From positions 118,799 through 182,798 of the forward strand of contig NZ_JAKZHV010000007.1 of NCBI RefSeq assembly GCF_022568835.1: a stretch of DNA of 64,000 bases, in the 5' to 3' direction. Positions 22,573-32,369 of the stretch are shown piece after piece (positions within the stretch are counted from its first letter, which is position 1; every line of letters begins with the position of its first letter). The position numbers were made by a program, and so were the translations under genes. The DNA comes from Arsenicicoccus piscis. GTDB taxonomy: Bacteria > Actinomycetota > Actinomycetes > Actinomycetales > Dermatophilaceae. The notes beneath the pieces are model-generated. The model saw nothing but the letters and a program-made list of their open reading frames with translations. It searched no databases and had not been told where the DNA came from.

Positions 22573-23511
22573 TCAGCCGATGATGTCACGATAGGCGGCG
22601 GCCAGGCGCAGCGTGTCGTGCTCGGCCAGACGCTGCGGGGTCGCCACCGGGGCGACGACCAGGTCCGCACCGAGTGCCGCGGCCGCCGCCCGGAGCGCCG
22701 GCTCGTCGAGCACGATGCTCGGGTCGGCGATCACGGCGTCGAAGGTCAGCTCCGGGGCGTGTCGCCAGAGTACCCGCAGGTGGTCCGCCGCCGTGAGGCC
22801 GAAGGTCTCGCTGGTGTCCAGCTGCAGGTTCAGCGTGAGCACCCGCCGGGCGGGGGTGTCTACCAGGGCGCGGCGCAGCTGGGGCACGAGCAGGTGGGGC
22901 ATGACGGAGGTGAACCACGAGCCCGGCCCGAGGACGACGACGTCGGCCTCCTTGACCGCAGCGATGGTCTCGGAGCACGCCGGGGGCTCGTCGGGGTGCA
23001 GGGCGACCGAGCGCACCAGGCCCTCGGTCTTGGCCACGTGCTCCTGCCCGCGGATCAGCACGACCCGCTGCGGGTCGTCGGGGTCCAGCCCGGCCACCTG
23101 GGCCTCGATGCTCAGCGGCACCGCGGCCATGGGCAGCACCCGCCCGCGGGCGCCGAGCAGCCGGCCGACCATGTCGAGGCCGGCGACCGTGTCGCCGAGC
23201 TGCTCCCACAACGAGACGATGAGCAGGTTGCCGAGGGCGTGCCCCCCGAGTGGGCCGTCCCCGGCGAACCGGTGCTGCAGCACGCCGGCCCAGGTGGTGC
23301 CCCAGTCGCCGTCGTCGCAGAGGGCCGCGAGCGCCATCCGCAGGTCGCCGGGCGGCAGCACGTCGAACTCGCGGCGCAGCCGCCCGGAGGAGCCGCCGTC
23401 GTCGGCGACGGTCACGACGGCGGTGATCCGATCGGTCACCAGCCGCAGCGCGCGCAACGAGGCGGCGAGGCCGTGCCCGCCCCCGAGGGCGACCACGGCG
23501 GGGCGGTTCAC
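22573..23511 (-). CDS. yvcK: YvcK/CofD-like protein (gluconeogenesis factor family)
   Basis: 312-aa CofD-superfamily protein required in other bacteria for growth on gluconeogenic carbon sources and for cell-shape control; it binds UDP-sugars in Bacillus. Motifs are ALGGGHGLAASLRAL at the N-terminus, TVADDGGSSGRLR (about 35-47), GNLLI and DVVVLGPGSWFTSVMPHLL. GTG 23511 overlaps the rapZ stop (GTGA), indicating translational coupling. It is not the F420 enzyme CofD, which lacks this neighbourhood. Confidence 0.93.
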   Translation of the reverse strand: MNRPAVVALGGGHGLAASLRALRLVTDRITAVVTVADDGGSSGRLRREFDVLPPGDLRMALAALCDDGDWGTTWAGVLQHRFAGDGPLGGHALGNLLIVSLWEQLGDTVAGLDMVGRLLGARGRVLPMAAVPLSIEAQVAGLDPDDPQRVVLIRGQEHVAKTEGLVRSVALHPDEPPACSETIAAVKEADVVVLGPGSWFTSVMPHLLVPQLRRALVDTPARRVLTLNLQLDTSETFGLTAADHLRVLWRHAPELTFDAVIADPSIVLDEPALRAAAAALGADLVVAPVATPQRLAEHDTLRLAAAYRDIIG

Positions 23512-24416
23512 TCGCGCCCCAGGTCGCGGTGGACCGTCAGGGTGCCGACCTCTCCCCCGGCCAGCTCGGCGGCCAGGCGCTCGGCCACGGCGACGGAGCG
23601 GTGCTTGCCGCCCGTGCAGCCGACCGCGAGCGTGATGTAGCGCCGGCCCTCGCGCACGTAGCCGGAGATCATCGCGTCCAGCATCGCCACGGTGCGGGTG
23701 ACGAACTCGGCCGCGCCGAGCCGGTCGAACACGAAGGCCGCGACCTCGGGGTCGCGCCCGGTCTTGCCGCGCAGCTCGGGGATCCAGAACGGGTTGGGCA
23801 GGAAGCGCATGTCGAGGACGATGTCGGCGTCCAGCGGGATGCCGTACTTGAAGCCGAACGACATGACCGCGACGCGCAGCCGCGGCCCGCGGTCGGCGTC
23901 GAAGATCTGGCCGACCTTCGCCGCCAGCTGGTGCACGTTGAACCCGGAGGTGTCGAGGATGACCTCGGCCTGCGAGCGCAGGTCGCCGAGGAGCTCGCGC
24001 TCGCGCCTGATGCCGTCGAGCAGCCCCCCGTCACCCTGCAGGGGGTGCGGGCGCCGGACGCTCTCGAACCGGCGCACCAGGGTCTCGTCGGTGGCGTCGA
24101 GGAAGACCACCCGCGGGCGCCAGCCGTCGTCGTGCAGCTCCTGGATGGCCTCGGAGAGCGCGTCGAAGAAGCCGCGGGAGCGGACGTCGACGACCGCGGC
24201 GACCCGACGCACGCCGGCGGGGCTGTCGGCGTCGGCCTTGCGGATCATCTCGCCGAGCGAGTGCAGCATCTTCGGGGGGAGGTTGTCGGTGACGTACCAG
24301 CCCGAGTCCTCGAGGACGTTGGCGCACACCGAGCGACCCGCGCCGCTCATGCCCGTGACGATGACGAAGTCGTGCCCGGGCCCGAGCGGGGTCAGCTCGG
24401 CGGTCGGCTGGTCCAT
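23508..24416 (-). CDS. rapZ: RapZ-family nucleotide-binding protein
   Basis: 302-aa P-loop protein with Walker A GMSGAGRS, where Arg replaces the usual Lys, as in other actinobacterial members. Other landmarks are VTDNLPP, DVRSRGFF and a C-terminal regulatory domain with GCTGGKHRSVAVAERLA. In E. coli RapZ controls glmS via small RNAs; the actinobacterial role is less clear. ATG 24416 has AGGAAGGA upstream, and the longer frame to 24470 is not supported. It lies 40 bp after uvrC and overlaps yvcK. Confidence 0.94.
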   Translation of the reverse strand: MDQPTAELTPLGPGHDFVIVTGMSGAGRSVCANVLEDSGWYVTDNLPPKMLHSLGEMIRKADADSPAGVRRVAAVVDVRSRGFFDALSEAIQELHDDGWRPRVVFLDATDETLVRRFESVRRPHPLQGDGGLLDGIRRERELLGDLRSQAEVILDTSGFNVHQLAAKVGQIFDADRGPRLRVAVMSFGFKYGIPLDADIVLDMRFLPNPFWIPELRGKTGRDPEVAAFVFDRLGAAEFVTRTVAMLDAMISGYVREGRRYITLAVGCTGGKHRSVAVAERLAAELAGGEVGTLTVHRDLGRE

Positions 24417-24456
24417 GACGGTCCTTCCTCGCGGTGCGGGCGGGTGGCTCGTGGAG

Positions 24457-26418
24457 TCACAGCACCTCACCCGTGGTCAGGTTAACGGCTGGGGCCGCCT
24501 CGTCGGGGGCGGCGAGCGCAGTCACCACGGCGGCCGCGAGGGTGGGGCCGATGCCGGGCACCGCCTGGATCTCCTCGACGGACGCGGCGCGGAGCTTCTT
24601 GACCGAGCCGAAGGTGCGCAGCAGGGCCTTGCGCCGCGCCTCTCCGAGGCCGGGCACGTCGTCGAGCACGCTCGCCGTCATCGCCTTGGACCGGCGCTGA
24701 CGGTGGAAGGTGATGGCGAAGCGGTGCGCCTCGTCGCGCAGCCGCTGCAGCAGGTAGAGCCCCTCGCTGAAGCGCGGCAGGATCACCGGGAACTCCGAGC
24801 CCGGCAGCCACACCTCCTCGAGCCGCTTGGCGAGGCCGACCACGGTCACGTCGGTGATCCCCAGCTCGGTGAGCGCCGCCTGAGCGGCCTCGACCTGGGG
24901 GCGACCGCCGTCGACGACGACGAGGTCGGGGGCGTAGGCGAACCGCCGCGGCTTGCCCGTGTCGGGGTCGATGATCGATCCGGGCTCGGCGCCGGACCGC
25001 TCCTCGACGTAGCGGCGGAACCGCCGGGTCAGCACCTCGCCCATGTCGTGCAGGTCGTCCTTGGGGTCCTTGACGATGAACCGGCGGTACTCGCTCTTGC
25101 GCGGCAGTCCGTCCTCGAAGACCACCATCGAGCCCACCACGTTGGTGCCCTGGACGTGCGAGATGTCGTAGCACTCGATCCGCAGCGGCGCCTCGTCGAG
25201 GTCCAACGCGTCCTGCAGCTCCTGCAGCGCCTGGCTGCGGGCCGTGAGGTCACCGGCACGGGCTACCTTGTGGCGCGCCAGCGCCTGCTCGGCGTTGCGG
25301 GACACCGTCTCGATCAGCGCCCGCTTGTCGCCGCGCTGCGGCACCCGCACGTCGACCCGTGCCCCGCGCAGGCTCGCGAGCCAGGCACGCACCGCGTCGG
25401 CGTCGTCGGGCAGGTGCGTGACAAGCACCTCGTCGGGGACGCCCTCGGCCGACTCGCCGCCGTAGACCTGCTGCAGCAGGGCCTGCACCAGCGGACCCAT
25501 CGCGCCCTCGGCCTGGCCCTCGGGGTCGGCGGCGTCGGCGTTCTCGCGCTCGACGACCCAGCCGCGCTGACCGCGCACTCGGCCGCCGCGCACGTGGAAG
25601 ACCTGCACGGCGACCTCGAGCTCGTCGCCCACGAAGGCGAACACGTCGGCGTCGGTGGCGTCCCCGAGCACCACCGTAGACCGCTCCAAGGCCTTGGTGA
25701 GCGCCCCCAGGTTGTCGCGCAGCACGGCCGCCCGCTCGAACTCGAGGGCCGCGGACGCCGCCTGCATCTCGCGCTCGATCTGGCGGACGAAGCGGGCGGT
25801 GTTCCCCGCCATGAAGTCGCAGAAGTCCTCGGCGATCTCGCGGTGCTGCTCGGCGTCGACCCGGCCGACGCACGGCGCGGAGCACTTGTCGATGTAGCCG
25901 AGCAGGCAGGGCCGACCGACCTGCGCCGCCCGCTTGAACACCCCGGCGCTGCAGGTGCGGATCGGGAAGACGCGCAGCAGCTGGTCGAGCGTCTCGCGGA
26001 TCGCCCAGGCGTGGCCGTAGGGCCCGAAGTATCGGGTGCCCTTGCGCTTGACCCCGCGCATCACCTGCGCGCGCGGGAACTCCTCGGACATCGTCACGGC
26101 CAGGTAGGGGTAGGACTTGTCGTCGCGGTACTTGACGTTGAACCGGGGGTCGAACTCCTTGATCCAGGAGTACTCGAGCTGGAGCGCCTCGACCTCGGTC
26201 TTGACGACGGTCCACTCGACCGAGGCCCCCGTGGTGACCATCCGGCGGGTGCGCGGGTGCAGCGCGCCGATGTCCTGGAAGTAGGAGGACAGCCGCGGGC
26301 GCAGCGACTTCGCCTTGCCGACGTAGATCACCCGGCCCTCGGCGTCGCGGAACCGGTAGACCCCGGGGTCGGTCGGGATCTCGCCCGGCCGGGGGCGGTA
26401 GGTCGAGGGATCAGCCAC
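24457..26418 (-). CDS. uvrC: Excinuclease ABC subunit C
   Basis: 653-aa nuclease making both incisions in nucleotide excision repair. Domains are GIY-YIG (about 14-95: PGVYRFRD and [12 protein letters not shown]), a UVR helix pair near 210-245, an RNase H-like endonuclease (about 395-560) with [20 protein letters not shown], and two helix-hairpin-helix motifs ([17 protein letters not shown] and [12 protein letters not shown]). The start is GTG 26418, with a damage-type promoter whose -10 ends 6 nt upstream, so the mRNA is probably leaderless. It heads the uvrC-rapZ-yvcK-whiA series. Confidence 0.96.
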   Translation of the reverse strand: MADPSTYRPRPGEIPTDPGVYRFRDAEGRVIYVGKAKSLRPRLSSYFQDIGALHPRTRRMVTTGASVEWTVVKTEVEALQLEYSWIKEFDPRFNVKYRDDKSYPYLAVTMSEEFPRAQVMRGVKRKGTRYFGPYGHAWAIRETLDQLLRVFPIRTCSAGVFKRAAQVGRPCLLGYIDKCSAPCVGRVDAEQHREIAEDFCDFMAGNTARFVRQIEREMQAASAALEFERAAVLRDNLGALTKALERSTVVLGDATDADVFAFVGDELEVAVQVFHVRGGRVRGQRGWVVERENADAADPEGQAEGAMGPLVQALLQQVYGGESAEGVPDEVLVTHLPDDADAVRAWLASLRGARVDVRVPQRGDKRALIETVSRNAEQALARHKVARAGDLTARSQALQELQDALDLDEAPLRIECYDISHVQGTNVVGSMVVFEDGLPRKSEYRRFIVKDPKDDLHDMGEVLTRRFRRYVEERSGAEPGSIIDPDTGKPRRFAYAPDLVVVDGGRPQVEAAQAALTELGITDVTVVGLAKRLEEVWLPGSEFPVILPRFSEGLYLLQRLRDEAHRFAITFHRQRRSKAMTASVLDDVPGLGEARRKALLRTFGSVKKLRAASVEEIQAVPGIGPTLAAAVVTALAAPDEAAPAVNLTTGEVL

Positions 26419-26424
26419 GACCTC

Positions 26425-26446
26425 ACCCTATGCGGCCCCCCTGACA
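26425..26446 (-). promoter_or_regulatory. RecA-NDp-like DNA-damage promoter of uvrC
   Basis: On the minus strand TGTCAGGG, 8 nt, then TAGGGT, fitting TGTCRGTG-N8-TANNNT of the mycobacterial RecA-independent damage promoter. The -10 ends 6 nt before the GTG. Confidence 0.65.
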
Positions 26447-26707
26447 GACCCCCAAGCCTCGACGATCCGCCGAACCGAGCCGCTCGCACGCAGCGAAACA
26501 GCGGCGAAACCGCCGCGAAACCTGGCGGCGGCACCATTTCCATCATCGGGTCGACGGACATCGCCGCTGCTCAGGGCGGGTGTCACAGGCCGGTAACGAA
26601 GAGGGTGCCGATGGGGTGAAGGAGATTCCCCTTCCGCCGATCGCCCCCTACGCTTCGACCAACCGCGGCGCTGCCATCCATGTCGCCGCTCAAACCCAGG
26701 AGGACAC

Positions 26708-27955
26708 GTGTCCCAGCGTTCCCTGATCACCGTCGGCGTCTCCGTCGTCGCCGCCTCGCTCGCTCTGTCCGCCTGTGGCTCGCGCGACGCCGACACCGGC
26801 ACGGGCGGGGGCGGCGGCACCGGCTCCGCCGCCGGCAACAAGACCGCCACCATCGGCGTCATCGCTCCCCTCTCCGGCGACCTGTCGGCCATGGGCAAGG
26901 GCATCCAGCACTCGGTCGAGCTGGCCGTCAAGCAGGCCAACGACTCCGGCGCCATCCCCGGCTGGACCCTCAAGGTCGACGCCAAGGACGACGAGGCCAA
27001 GCCCGAGACCGGCAAGAACGCCGCGACCGCCCTCGCGGGCGACAACAACGTCGTCGGCGTCGTCGGCACGCTGAACTCCAGCGTCGCGCAGAACGTCCAG
27101 CCGGTGCTCGCCACCGCCAAGATCGTGCAGGTCAGCCCCGCCAACACCAACCCGTCGCTGTCGCGCGGCAAGGACTACCTGACGGCGCCCAAGCGCACCT
27201 ATCCCACCTACTTCCGCACCTGCACCACCGACGACGTGCAGGGCCCGTTCGCGGCCAAGTACCTCCTCGACCAGGGCATCAAGCAGGTCGCCACGATCCA
27301 CGACAAGAAGACCTACGGCCAGGGCCTGGTCGACGCCTTCACGACGTACTTCAAGGCGCACGGCGGCACGGTCGTCGCGGCCGAGACGATCAACCCCGAC
27401 GACAGCAACTACCAGAACGTCATCTCCAAGGTGAAGGGCTCCGCGCCCAAGGCGGTCTACTACGGCGGCGAGTACCCGCAGATGGGCCCGCTTTCGCAGC
27501 AGGCCAAGGCGGCCGGCCTCAACGTCCCCTTCATGGGCGGTGACGGCGTCTACGACCCGAAGTACATCCAGCTCGCGGGCGCCACGGCGACCGGTGACCT
27601 GGCCACCTCGGTCGGCGCCCCGACCGACAGCCTGGAGAAGGGCAAGGAGTTCCTGGCGGCCTACGAGAAGGCCGGCTACGCCGAGCCGTCGTCCGCCTAC
27701 GGCGCCTACGCCTACGACGCGGCCAACGCCATCATCGAGGGCCTGAAGACCTCGCTGAAGGGCGCCTCGGACGCCCAGGGCGCACGCCAGGCCACCATCG
27801 ACGCCGTCGGCAAGGTCAACTTCCAGGGCGTCACCGGTGACGTCGCGTTCGACCAGTACGGCGACTCCAAGACCCGTGTCCTCACGGTCTACAAGGTCGA
27901 GGGCGGCAAGTGGGTCCCGGCCAAGACCGAGGACATGGCCAAGGCCGGCAGCTGA
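26708..27955 (+). CDS. livK: Branched-chain amino-acid ABC transporter, substrate-binding lipoprotein
   Basis: 415-aa type I periplasmic-binding protein. The signal peptide ends in the lipobox LSAC (C about 22), followed by a Gly/Thr-rich linker and the Leu/Ile/Val-binding fold from IGVIAPLSGDLSAMGKGI to about residue 400. GTG 26708 has GGAGG 4 nt upstream. It is the first gene of livKHMGF, with a strong hairpin between it and livH that would favour higher expression of the binding protein. Substrates other than Leu/Ile/Val (for example short-chain amides or urea) are possible in this family. The 260 bp upstream hold no gene and no promoter that could be named with confidence. Confidence 0.9.
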   Translation: MSQRSLITVGVSVVAASLALSACGSRDADTGTGGGGGTGSAAGNKTATIGVIAPLSGDLSAMGKGIQHSVELAVKQANDSGAIPGWTLKVDAKDDEAKPETGKNAATALAGDNNVVGVVGTLNSSVAQNVQPVLATAKIVQVSPANTNPSLSRGKDYLTAPKRTYPTYFRTCTTDDVQGPFAAKYLLDQGIKQVATIHDKKTYGQGLVDAFTTYFKAHGGTVVAAETINPDDSNYQNVISKVKGSAPKAVYYGGEYPQMGPLSQQAKAAGLNVPFMGGDGVYDPKYIQLAGATATGDLATSVGAPTDSLEKGKEFLAAYEKAGYAEPSSAYGAYAYDAANAIIEGLKTSLKGASDAQGARQATIDAVGKVNFQGVTGDVAFDQYGDSKTRVLTVYKVEGGKWVPAKTEDMAKAGS

Positions 27956-27972
27956 TCATCCGTTCGCGCCTC

Positions 27973-28005
27973 GGGGGGCGGGGAGGCAACCCCTCTCCGC
28001 CCTCC
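27973..28005 (+). terminator. Intra-operon hairpin between livK and livH
   Basis: GGGGGGCGGGGAGG and CCTCTCCGCCCTCC (27973-27986, 27992-28005) form a 14-bp stem, with two G-U pairs, around a 5-nt loop. Partial terminators or stabilising stems after binding-protein genes are a common device. Confidence 0.6.
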
Positions 28006-28046
28006 GCCACGTCCCCCACCTCCCACCAGAGAGGAGAAGCACGCAC

Positions 28047-28970
28047 GTGGACCTGCTCCAGCAGCTCGTCAACGGCCTGACTCTCGGCTCGTTGTACGCC
28101 CTGATCGCCGTGGGCTACACCGTCGTCTACGGCATCGTGCAGCTGATCAACTTCGCCCACGGCGAGGTCTTCATGATCGGCGCGTTCGGCGGCCTCACGA
28201 CCTACCTCGCCCTGTTCCAGGGCACCACCGCCTGGTGGACCCTCCCGATCATGCTCGTCGGCGCCGTCGCGGCGTCGGTCCTCACCGCCGTGGTGATGGA
28301 GCGGGTGGCCTACCGGCCGCTGCGCAGCGCGCCGCGCCTGGCGCCGCTCATCACCGCCATCGGCATCTCGGTGTTCCTGCAGGAGCTCGTGCGCCTGTTC
28401 TACGGCAAGATCCCGGGCCTGCCGGACGCCAAGTCGCGGCTGCCGTTCCCCCGCATCGACGGCGTGACCGGCCCCGCGTTCAGCATCGGCGGGCTGGACT
28501 TCCAGCGCCCGGCGCTGTTCACGATGGGCTCGCTCGCCGTCTGCGCCGCCTTCTTGTGGTGGTTCATCAACCGCACCAAGCAGGGCCGCGCCATGCAGGC
28601 CGTCTCGCAGGACCCGGACACCGCGCGCCTCATGGGCATCGACGTGGACCGGATCATCGTGACGGCCTTCGCCCTCGGAGCCGCGCTCGCCGCCATCGCC
28701 GGCGTCGCCCAGGGCCTGCAGAACAACAACATCGACTTCCGGATGGGCTTCATGGCCGGTCTCAAGGCCTTCACGGCCGCAGTCCTCGGCGGCATCGGCA
28801 ACGTCGCGGGAGCCGTCGTCGGCGGCCTCACGCTCGGCGTGGTCGAGGCGCTCGCCTCCCAGCTCGGACCGACGGCGTGGAAGGACGTGTGGGCCTTCGG
28901 CCTGCTCATCCTCGTGCTCGTCTTCCGCCCGCAAGGCATCATGGGCGCCCGGGTGGTGGATCGCGCATGA
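28047..28970 (+). CDS. livH: Branched-chain amino-acid ABC transporter permease LivH
   Basis: 307-aa integral membrane permease of about eight helices. Family landmarks are the N-terminal LTLGSLYALIAVGYTVVYGI and INFAHGEVFMIGAF, and the cytoplasmic EAA-like region RAMQAVSQDPDTARLMGIDVDRI that docks the ATPases. The start is GTG 28047 behind GAGAGGAG. The stop overlaps livM by four bases (ATGA). It forms the membrane channel together with LivM. Confidence 0.95.
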   Translation: MDLLQQLVNGLTLGSLYALIAVGYTVVYGIVQLINFAHGEVFMIGAFGGLTTYLALFQGTTAWWTLPIMLVGAVAASVLTAVVMERVAYRPLRSAPRLAPLITAIGISVFLQELVRLFYGKIPGLPDAKSRLPFPRIDGVTGPAFSIGGLDFQRPALFTMGSLAVCAAFLWWFINRTKQGRAMQAVSQDPDTARLMGIDVDRIIVTAFALGAALAAIAGVAQGLQNNNIDFRMGFMAGLKAFTAAVLGGIGNVAGAVVGGLTLGVVEALASQLGPTAWKDVWAFGLLILVLVFRPQGIMGARVVDRA

Positions 28971-30733
28971 GCAGCTCCGTCTCCAACCCCGGCAGTCACC
29001 GCGCCGAGCGCGACCCCCGCAGCTGGCGCGACCGGCTCGCGGCCGGCTCCCCAGACTCCCCGGACGCCCCGGCCCAGCTGAACCGCGCCTTCGTCATCGG
29101 CCTCGTCGGCGTAGCCCTCCTGGTCGCCAGCGCGTTCATGTCCTGGACCTACAACCCGGCGCTGCTCGGCAACGTCACGCTCTACGGCAACCCGGGGACC
29201 GTGCAGATCTACCTGCTGGTGATGGCGCTGATGGCGCTGTTCCTGCTGCTCATCCGCAAGGGTCCGCTGAGCCGGCTCGGCCGCCACCTCGGCCGGCAGA
29301 CGGGTCTGCGTGCACTGGGGATCGGCATCACGCTCTACCTCGTGATCGCCGTCGGCGCCTCCATCGCGCTGACCGACGACGCCATGCTGGGCGCGCTGGA
29401 CCCCGGCGTCTACGTCGGCATCCTCGGCGGCCTGCTGGTCGCGGCGGCGGGCCACCTCCTGCCGACCCACAAGGCCGTCGGCGAGCGGCACCAGCGGTTC
29501 CCCGCCTGGCTCGAGATCCTCGTGGTCGTGCTGCTGGTCGCGCTCGCCCTCGCGGCCGCGGCCTACGGTCTCGGCATCGGCGACCCGGCCCTGTTCGTCG
29601 CGTTCCTCGCCTTCGTCGCGGTGATCGCGGCCGGGCTCGCGCGGGGCGGCTTCTTCGACTGGCTCTCCATCGTCGTCGGGCACCACCGGACCGTGCTGCT
29701 GCTCGCGACGTTCGCCGCCGCGTTCGCTTTCCCGCTCACGCAGAACGGCTCGGACGCCAACATGTCGATCGCCACCTCGGTGCTGATCTTCGCGGCGACC
29801 GCCATGGGCCTCAACATCGTCGTCGGCCTCGCCGGCCTGCTCGACCTGGGCTACATCGCCTTCCTCGGCGCGGGTGCCTACGTCGGCGCGATGCTGTCGG
29901 AGTCGGCGTTCGCCACGATCGACTGGAAGCCGCCGTTCATCATCGTCGCCCTCATCGGCGCGCTCTTCGCGGCGCTGCTCGGCCTGATCATCGGCTCGCC
30001 GACGCTGCGCGTCTCCGGCGACTACCTCGCCATCGTCACCCTGGCGTTCGGCGAGATCTTCCGCCTGACGATGTTCAACCTCGACGGCAACAACGGGCCG
30101 GACCTCACCCACGGTCCGAACGGCATCCCGGCCATCCCCGAGCTGAACTTCTTCGGGTTCGACTTCGGCGCCACCCACGCGTTCTTCGGGGTCCCGATCA
30201 CCCGCTTCGCCAACTACTACTTCCTGCTGCTGCTGCTGATCGGGTTCATCATCTTGGTGTTCACCCGCCTCAACAACAGCCGCATCGGGCGTGGCTGGAT
30301 CGCGATCCGCGAGGACGAGAAGGCCGCCGAGGCCATGGGGGTCAACGTGTTCGGGCTCAAGATCCTCGCGTTCGCGGGCGGTGCGTTCCTCGCCGGTCTC
30401 GCGGGCACGGTGAAGGCCCACCAGGACGTCTCGGTCACCCCGGACCAGTACCAGTTCCTCGAGTCGGCGTTCCTGCTGGCCGCCGTCGTCCTCGGCGGCA
30501 TGGGCACCGTCGGCGGCGTGCTGCTCGGCGCGGTGATCCTCAAGCTGCTGCCCGAGAAGCTGCGCTTCTTCGCCGACTACCGGCTGCTGCTGTTCGGCCT
30601 CCTGCTCGTGCTGATGATGCGCTTCCGGCCCGAGGGCCTGGTCGCCAACCGTCGCCGCCAGCTGGAGTTCCACGACGACGACGAGGCGCTGGCCGACGAG
30701 GTCGAGGCGATCCACACGGAGAAGGTCACATGA
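28967..30733 (+). CDS. livM: Branched-chain amino-acid ABC transporter permease LivM with long N-terminal membrane extension
   Basis: 588-aa permease. The LivM core occupies about residues 255-570 (MGLNIVVGLAGLLDLGYIAF, SGDYLAIVTLAFGEIFRL and the docking loop RIGRGWIAIREDEKAAEAMGV). Ahead of it lie about 250 residues with roughly six further hydrophobic segments, nearly doubling the usual size. The C-terminus is acidic (HDDDEALADEVEAIHTEKVT). The start ATG overlaps livH and the stop overlaps livG (both ATGA), so the extension is not an annotation artefact. Its function is unknown; extra helices also occur in some actinobacterial LivM proteins. Confidence 0.93.
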   Translation: MSSSVSNPGSHRAERDPRSWRDRLAAGSPDSPDAPAQLNRAFVIGLVGVALLVASAFMSWTYNPALLGNVTLYGNPGTVQIYLLVMALMALFLLLIRKGPLSRLGRHLGRQTGLRALGIGITLYLVIAVGASIALTDDAMLGALDPGVYVGILGGLLVAAAGHLLPTHKAVGERHQRFPAWLEILVVVLLVALALAAAAYGLGIGDPALFVAFLAFVAVIAAGLARGGFFDWLSIVVGHHRTVLLLATFAAAFAFPLTQNGSDANMSIATSVLIFAATAMGLNIVVGLAGLLDLGYIAFLGAGAYVGAMLSESAFATIDWKPPFIIVALIGALFAALLGLIIGSPTLRVSGDYLAIVTLAFGEIFRLTMFNLDGNNGPDLTHGPNGIPAIPELNFFGFDFGATHAFFGVPITRFANYYFLLLLLIGFIILVFTRLNNSRIGRGWIAIREDEKAAEAMGVNVFGLKILAFAGGAFLAGLAGTVKAHQDVSVTPDQYQFLESAFLLAAVVLGGMGTVGGVLLGAVILKLLPEKLRFFADYRLLLFGLLLVLMMRFRPEGLVANRRRQLEFHDDDEALADEVEAIHTEKVT

Positions 30734-31563
30734 GCACCGCCACCACCGCACCGGTCCCCGCGGCCGCCGCGCAGGACTCCCCCACCATCCTCTCGGCCCG
30801 GGGGGTGACCATGCGCTTCGGCGGTCTGACCGCCGTCAACAAGGTGGACATGACCGTCCACGAGGGCGAGATCGTCGGCCTGATCGGGCCGAACGGAGCC
30901 GGCAAGACGACCTTCTTCAACTGTCTCACCGGGCTCTACAAGCCGACCGAGGGCGAGGTGTGGCTGGCGGGGGCCGAGCTCCCGCCGAAGCCGCGCGAGG
31001 TCGTCGTCGCCGGCATGGCCCGCACCTTCCAGAACATCCGCCTGTTCGCGAACATGACGGCGCTCGAGAACGTCATGGTGGGACGCTACTGCCGCACCAG
31101 CTCCGGGCCACTCACCTCGATCCTGCGCGGGCCCAAGTTCCGCCGCGAGGAGGAGGCGACGCGCGCTCGGGCGCAGGAGCTGCTGACCTTCGTCGGGCTG
31201 GGTGGCAAGGGCGAGCACCTGGCCCGCAACCTCCCCTACGGCGACCAGCGCCGGCTCGAGATCGCTCGCGCGCTCGCGACCGACCCGAAGGTCGTGCTGC
31301 TGGACGAGCCGACCGCCGGCATGAACCCGCGCGAGACCGAGGAGTGCAAGGACCTGATCTTCAAGATCCGGGACAACGGCATGGCGGTGGTCGTCATCGA
31401 GCACGACATGAAGTTCATCTTCAACCTGTGCGACCGGGTGCTCTGCCTGGTCCGCGGCGAGCTGCTCGTCGAGGGCGACCCCGGCACGGTGCAGTCCGAC
31501 CCGCGGGTCGTCGAGGCCTACATCGGTGGTTCGGAGCTCGACGACGAGGAGGACGAGCACTGA
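30730..31563 (+). CDS. livG: Branched-chain amino-acid ABC transporter ATPase LivG
   Basis: 277-aa ATPase: Walker A GPNGAGKTT (about 56-64), Q-loop in FQNIRLF, signature LPYGDQRRLEIARAL (YGDQ for SGGQ, usual in LivG), Walker B VVLLDEPTAGMN and the H-loop histidine in VIEHDMKFI. A C-terminal acidic tail ends DDEEDEH. An Ala/Pro-rich 20-residue N-terminus precedes the domain. It pairs with LivF on the cytoplasmic face of LivH-LivM. The start overlaps livM and the stop overlaps livF (TGATG). Confidence 0.96.
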   Translation: MSTATTAPVPAAAAQDSPTILSARGVTMRFGGLTAVNKVDMTVHEGEIVGLIGPNGAGKTTFFNCLTGLYKPTEGEVWLAGAELPPKPREVVVAGMARTFQNIRLFANMTALENVMVGRYCRTSSGPLTSILRGPKFRREEEATRARAQELLTFVGLGGKGEHLARNLPYGDQRRLEIARALATDPKVVLLDEPTAGMNPRETEECKDLIFKIRDNGMAVVVIEHDMKFIFNLCDRVLCLVRGELLVEGDPGTVQSDPRVVEAYIGGSELDDEEDEH

Positions 31564-32276
31564 TGGCGATGCTCGAAGTCAAGGACCTGCGGGTCGCCTA
31601 CGGCAAGATCGAGGCCGTCAAGGGCATCTCCTTCGAGGTCGAGGAGGGCCAGGTCGTCACGCTCATCGGCACCAACGGTGCCGGCAAGACCACCACCTTG
31701 CGCACGATCTCCGGGCTGCTGCGCCCGTCCAGCGGAGCGATCTACTTCGAGGGCAAGCGGCTCGACCAGGTGCCGGCACACAAGATCGTCACGCTCGGCG
31801 TCGCGCAGTCGCCCGAGGGGCGACGGATCTTCCCGCGGATGACCGTCGAGGAGAACCTCATGCTCGGGGCGTTCTCGCGTACCGACCACGGGGCCTTCAC
31901 CGAGGACCTCGACCGCGTGTTCGAGCTGTTCCCGATCCTGCAGGAGCGTCGCGCCCAGCCCGCCGGCACGTTCTCCGGCGGCGAGCAGCAGATGCTCGCC
32001 ATGGGCCGCGCCATGATGTCGCGTCCGCGCCTGCTGCTGCTCGACGAGCCGTCGATGGGCCTGTCGCCGCTGATGATGAAGCGCATCATGTCGACGGTGA
32101 AGACGCTGCAGGAGCAGGGCACCACCGTGCTGCTCGTCGAGCAGAACGCCAACGCGGCGCTCAAGCTCGCCGACCGGGGCTACGTGCTCGAGGTGGGGTC
32201 GATCGTGCTCTCCGGCACCGGCCGTGAGCTGCTGGCCAGCGACGACGTCCGCAAGGCCTACCTCGGCGAGGGGTAG
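31563..32276 (+). CDS. livF: Branched-chain amino-acid ABC transporter ATPase LivF
   Basis: 237-aa second ATPase of the system: Walker A GTNGAGKTTT (about 37-46), signature FSGGEQQMLAMGRAM, Walker B LLLLDEPSMGLSP and VEQNANAAL around the H-loop position, where LivF has Q-N in place of His, as usual. The ATG shares its A with the livG stop. It is the last gene of the operon, followed by a hairpin. Confidence 0.96.
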   Translation: MAMLEVKDLRVAYGKIEAVKGISFEVEEGQVVTLIGTNGAGKTTTLRTISGLLRPSSGAIYFEGKRLDQVPAHKIVTLGVAQSPEGRRIFPRMTVEENLMLGAFSRTDHGAFTEDLDRVFELFPILQERRAQPAGTFSGGEQQMLAMGRAMMSRPRLLLLDEPSMGLSPLMMKRIMSTVKTLQEQGTTVLLVEQNANAALKLADRGYVLEVGSIVLSGTGRELLASDDVRKAYLGEG

Positions 32277-32295
32277 CGTCACCTGCCTCCCGATC

Positions 32296-32321
32296 GTCCG
32301 CGGCGCGATCCGCCGCGGGAC
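32296..32321 (+). terminator. Terminator-like hairpin after livF
   Basis: GTCCGCGGCG and CGCCGCGGGAC pair with one bulge around a 5-nt loop, 20 bp after the livF stop. A looser outer pair (GCCTCCCGATCG near 32285 and CGATCGGGTAGGC near 32350) encloses it. Confidence 0.55.
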
Positions 32322-32369
32322 ATCCGCCGCGCGCTGCATGATTCGCGGGCGATCGGGTAGGCAGTGAGG

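Noticed and set aside
28400..30751. 783-codon minus-strand frame opposite livM
   Set aside because: Antisense shadow made of Glu/Gln/Arg/Asp-rich low-complexity sequence.
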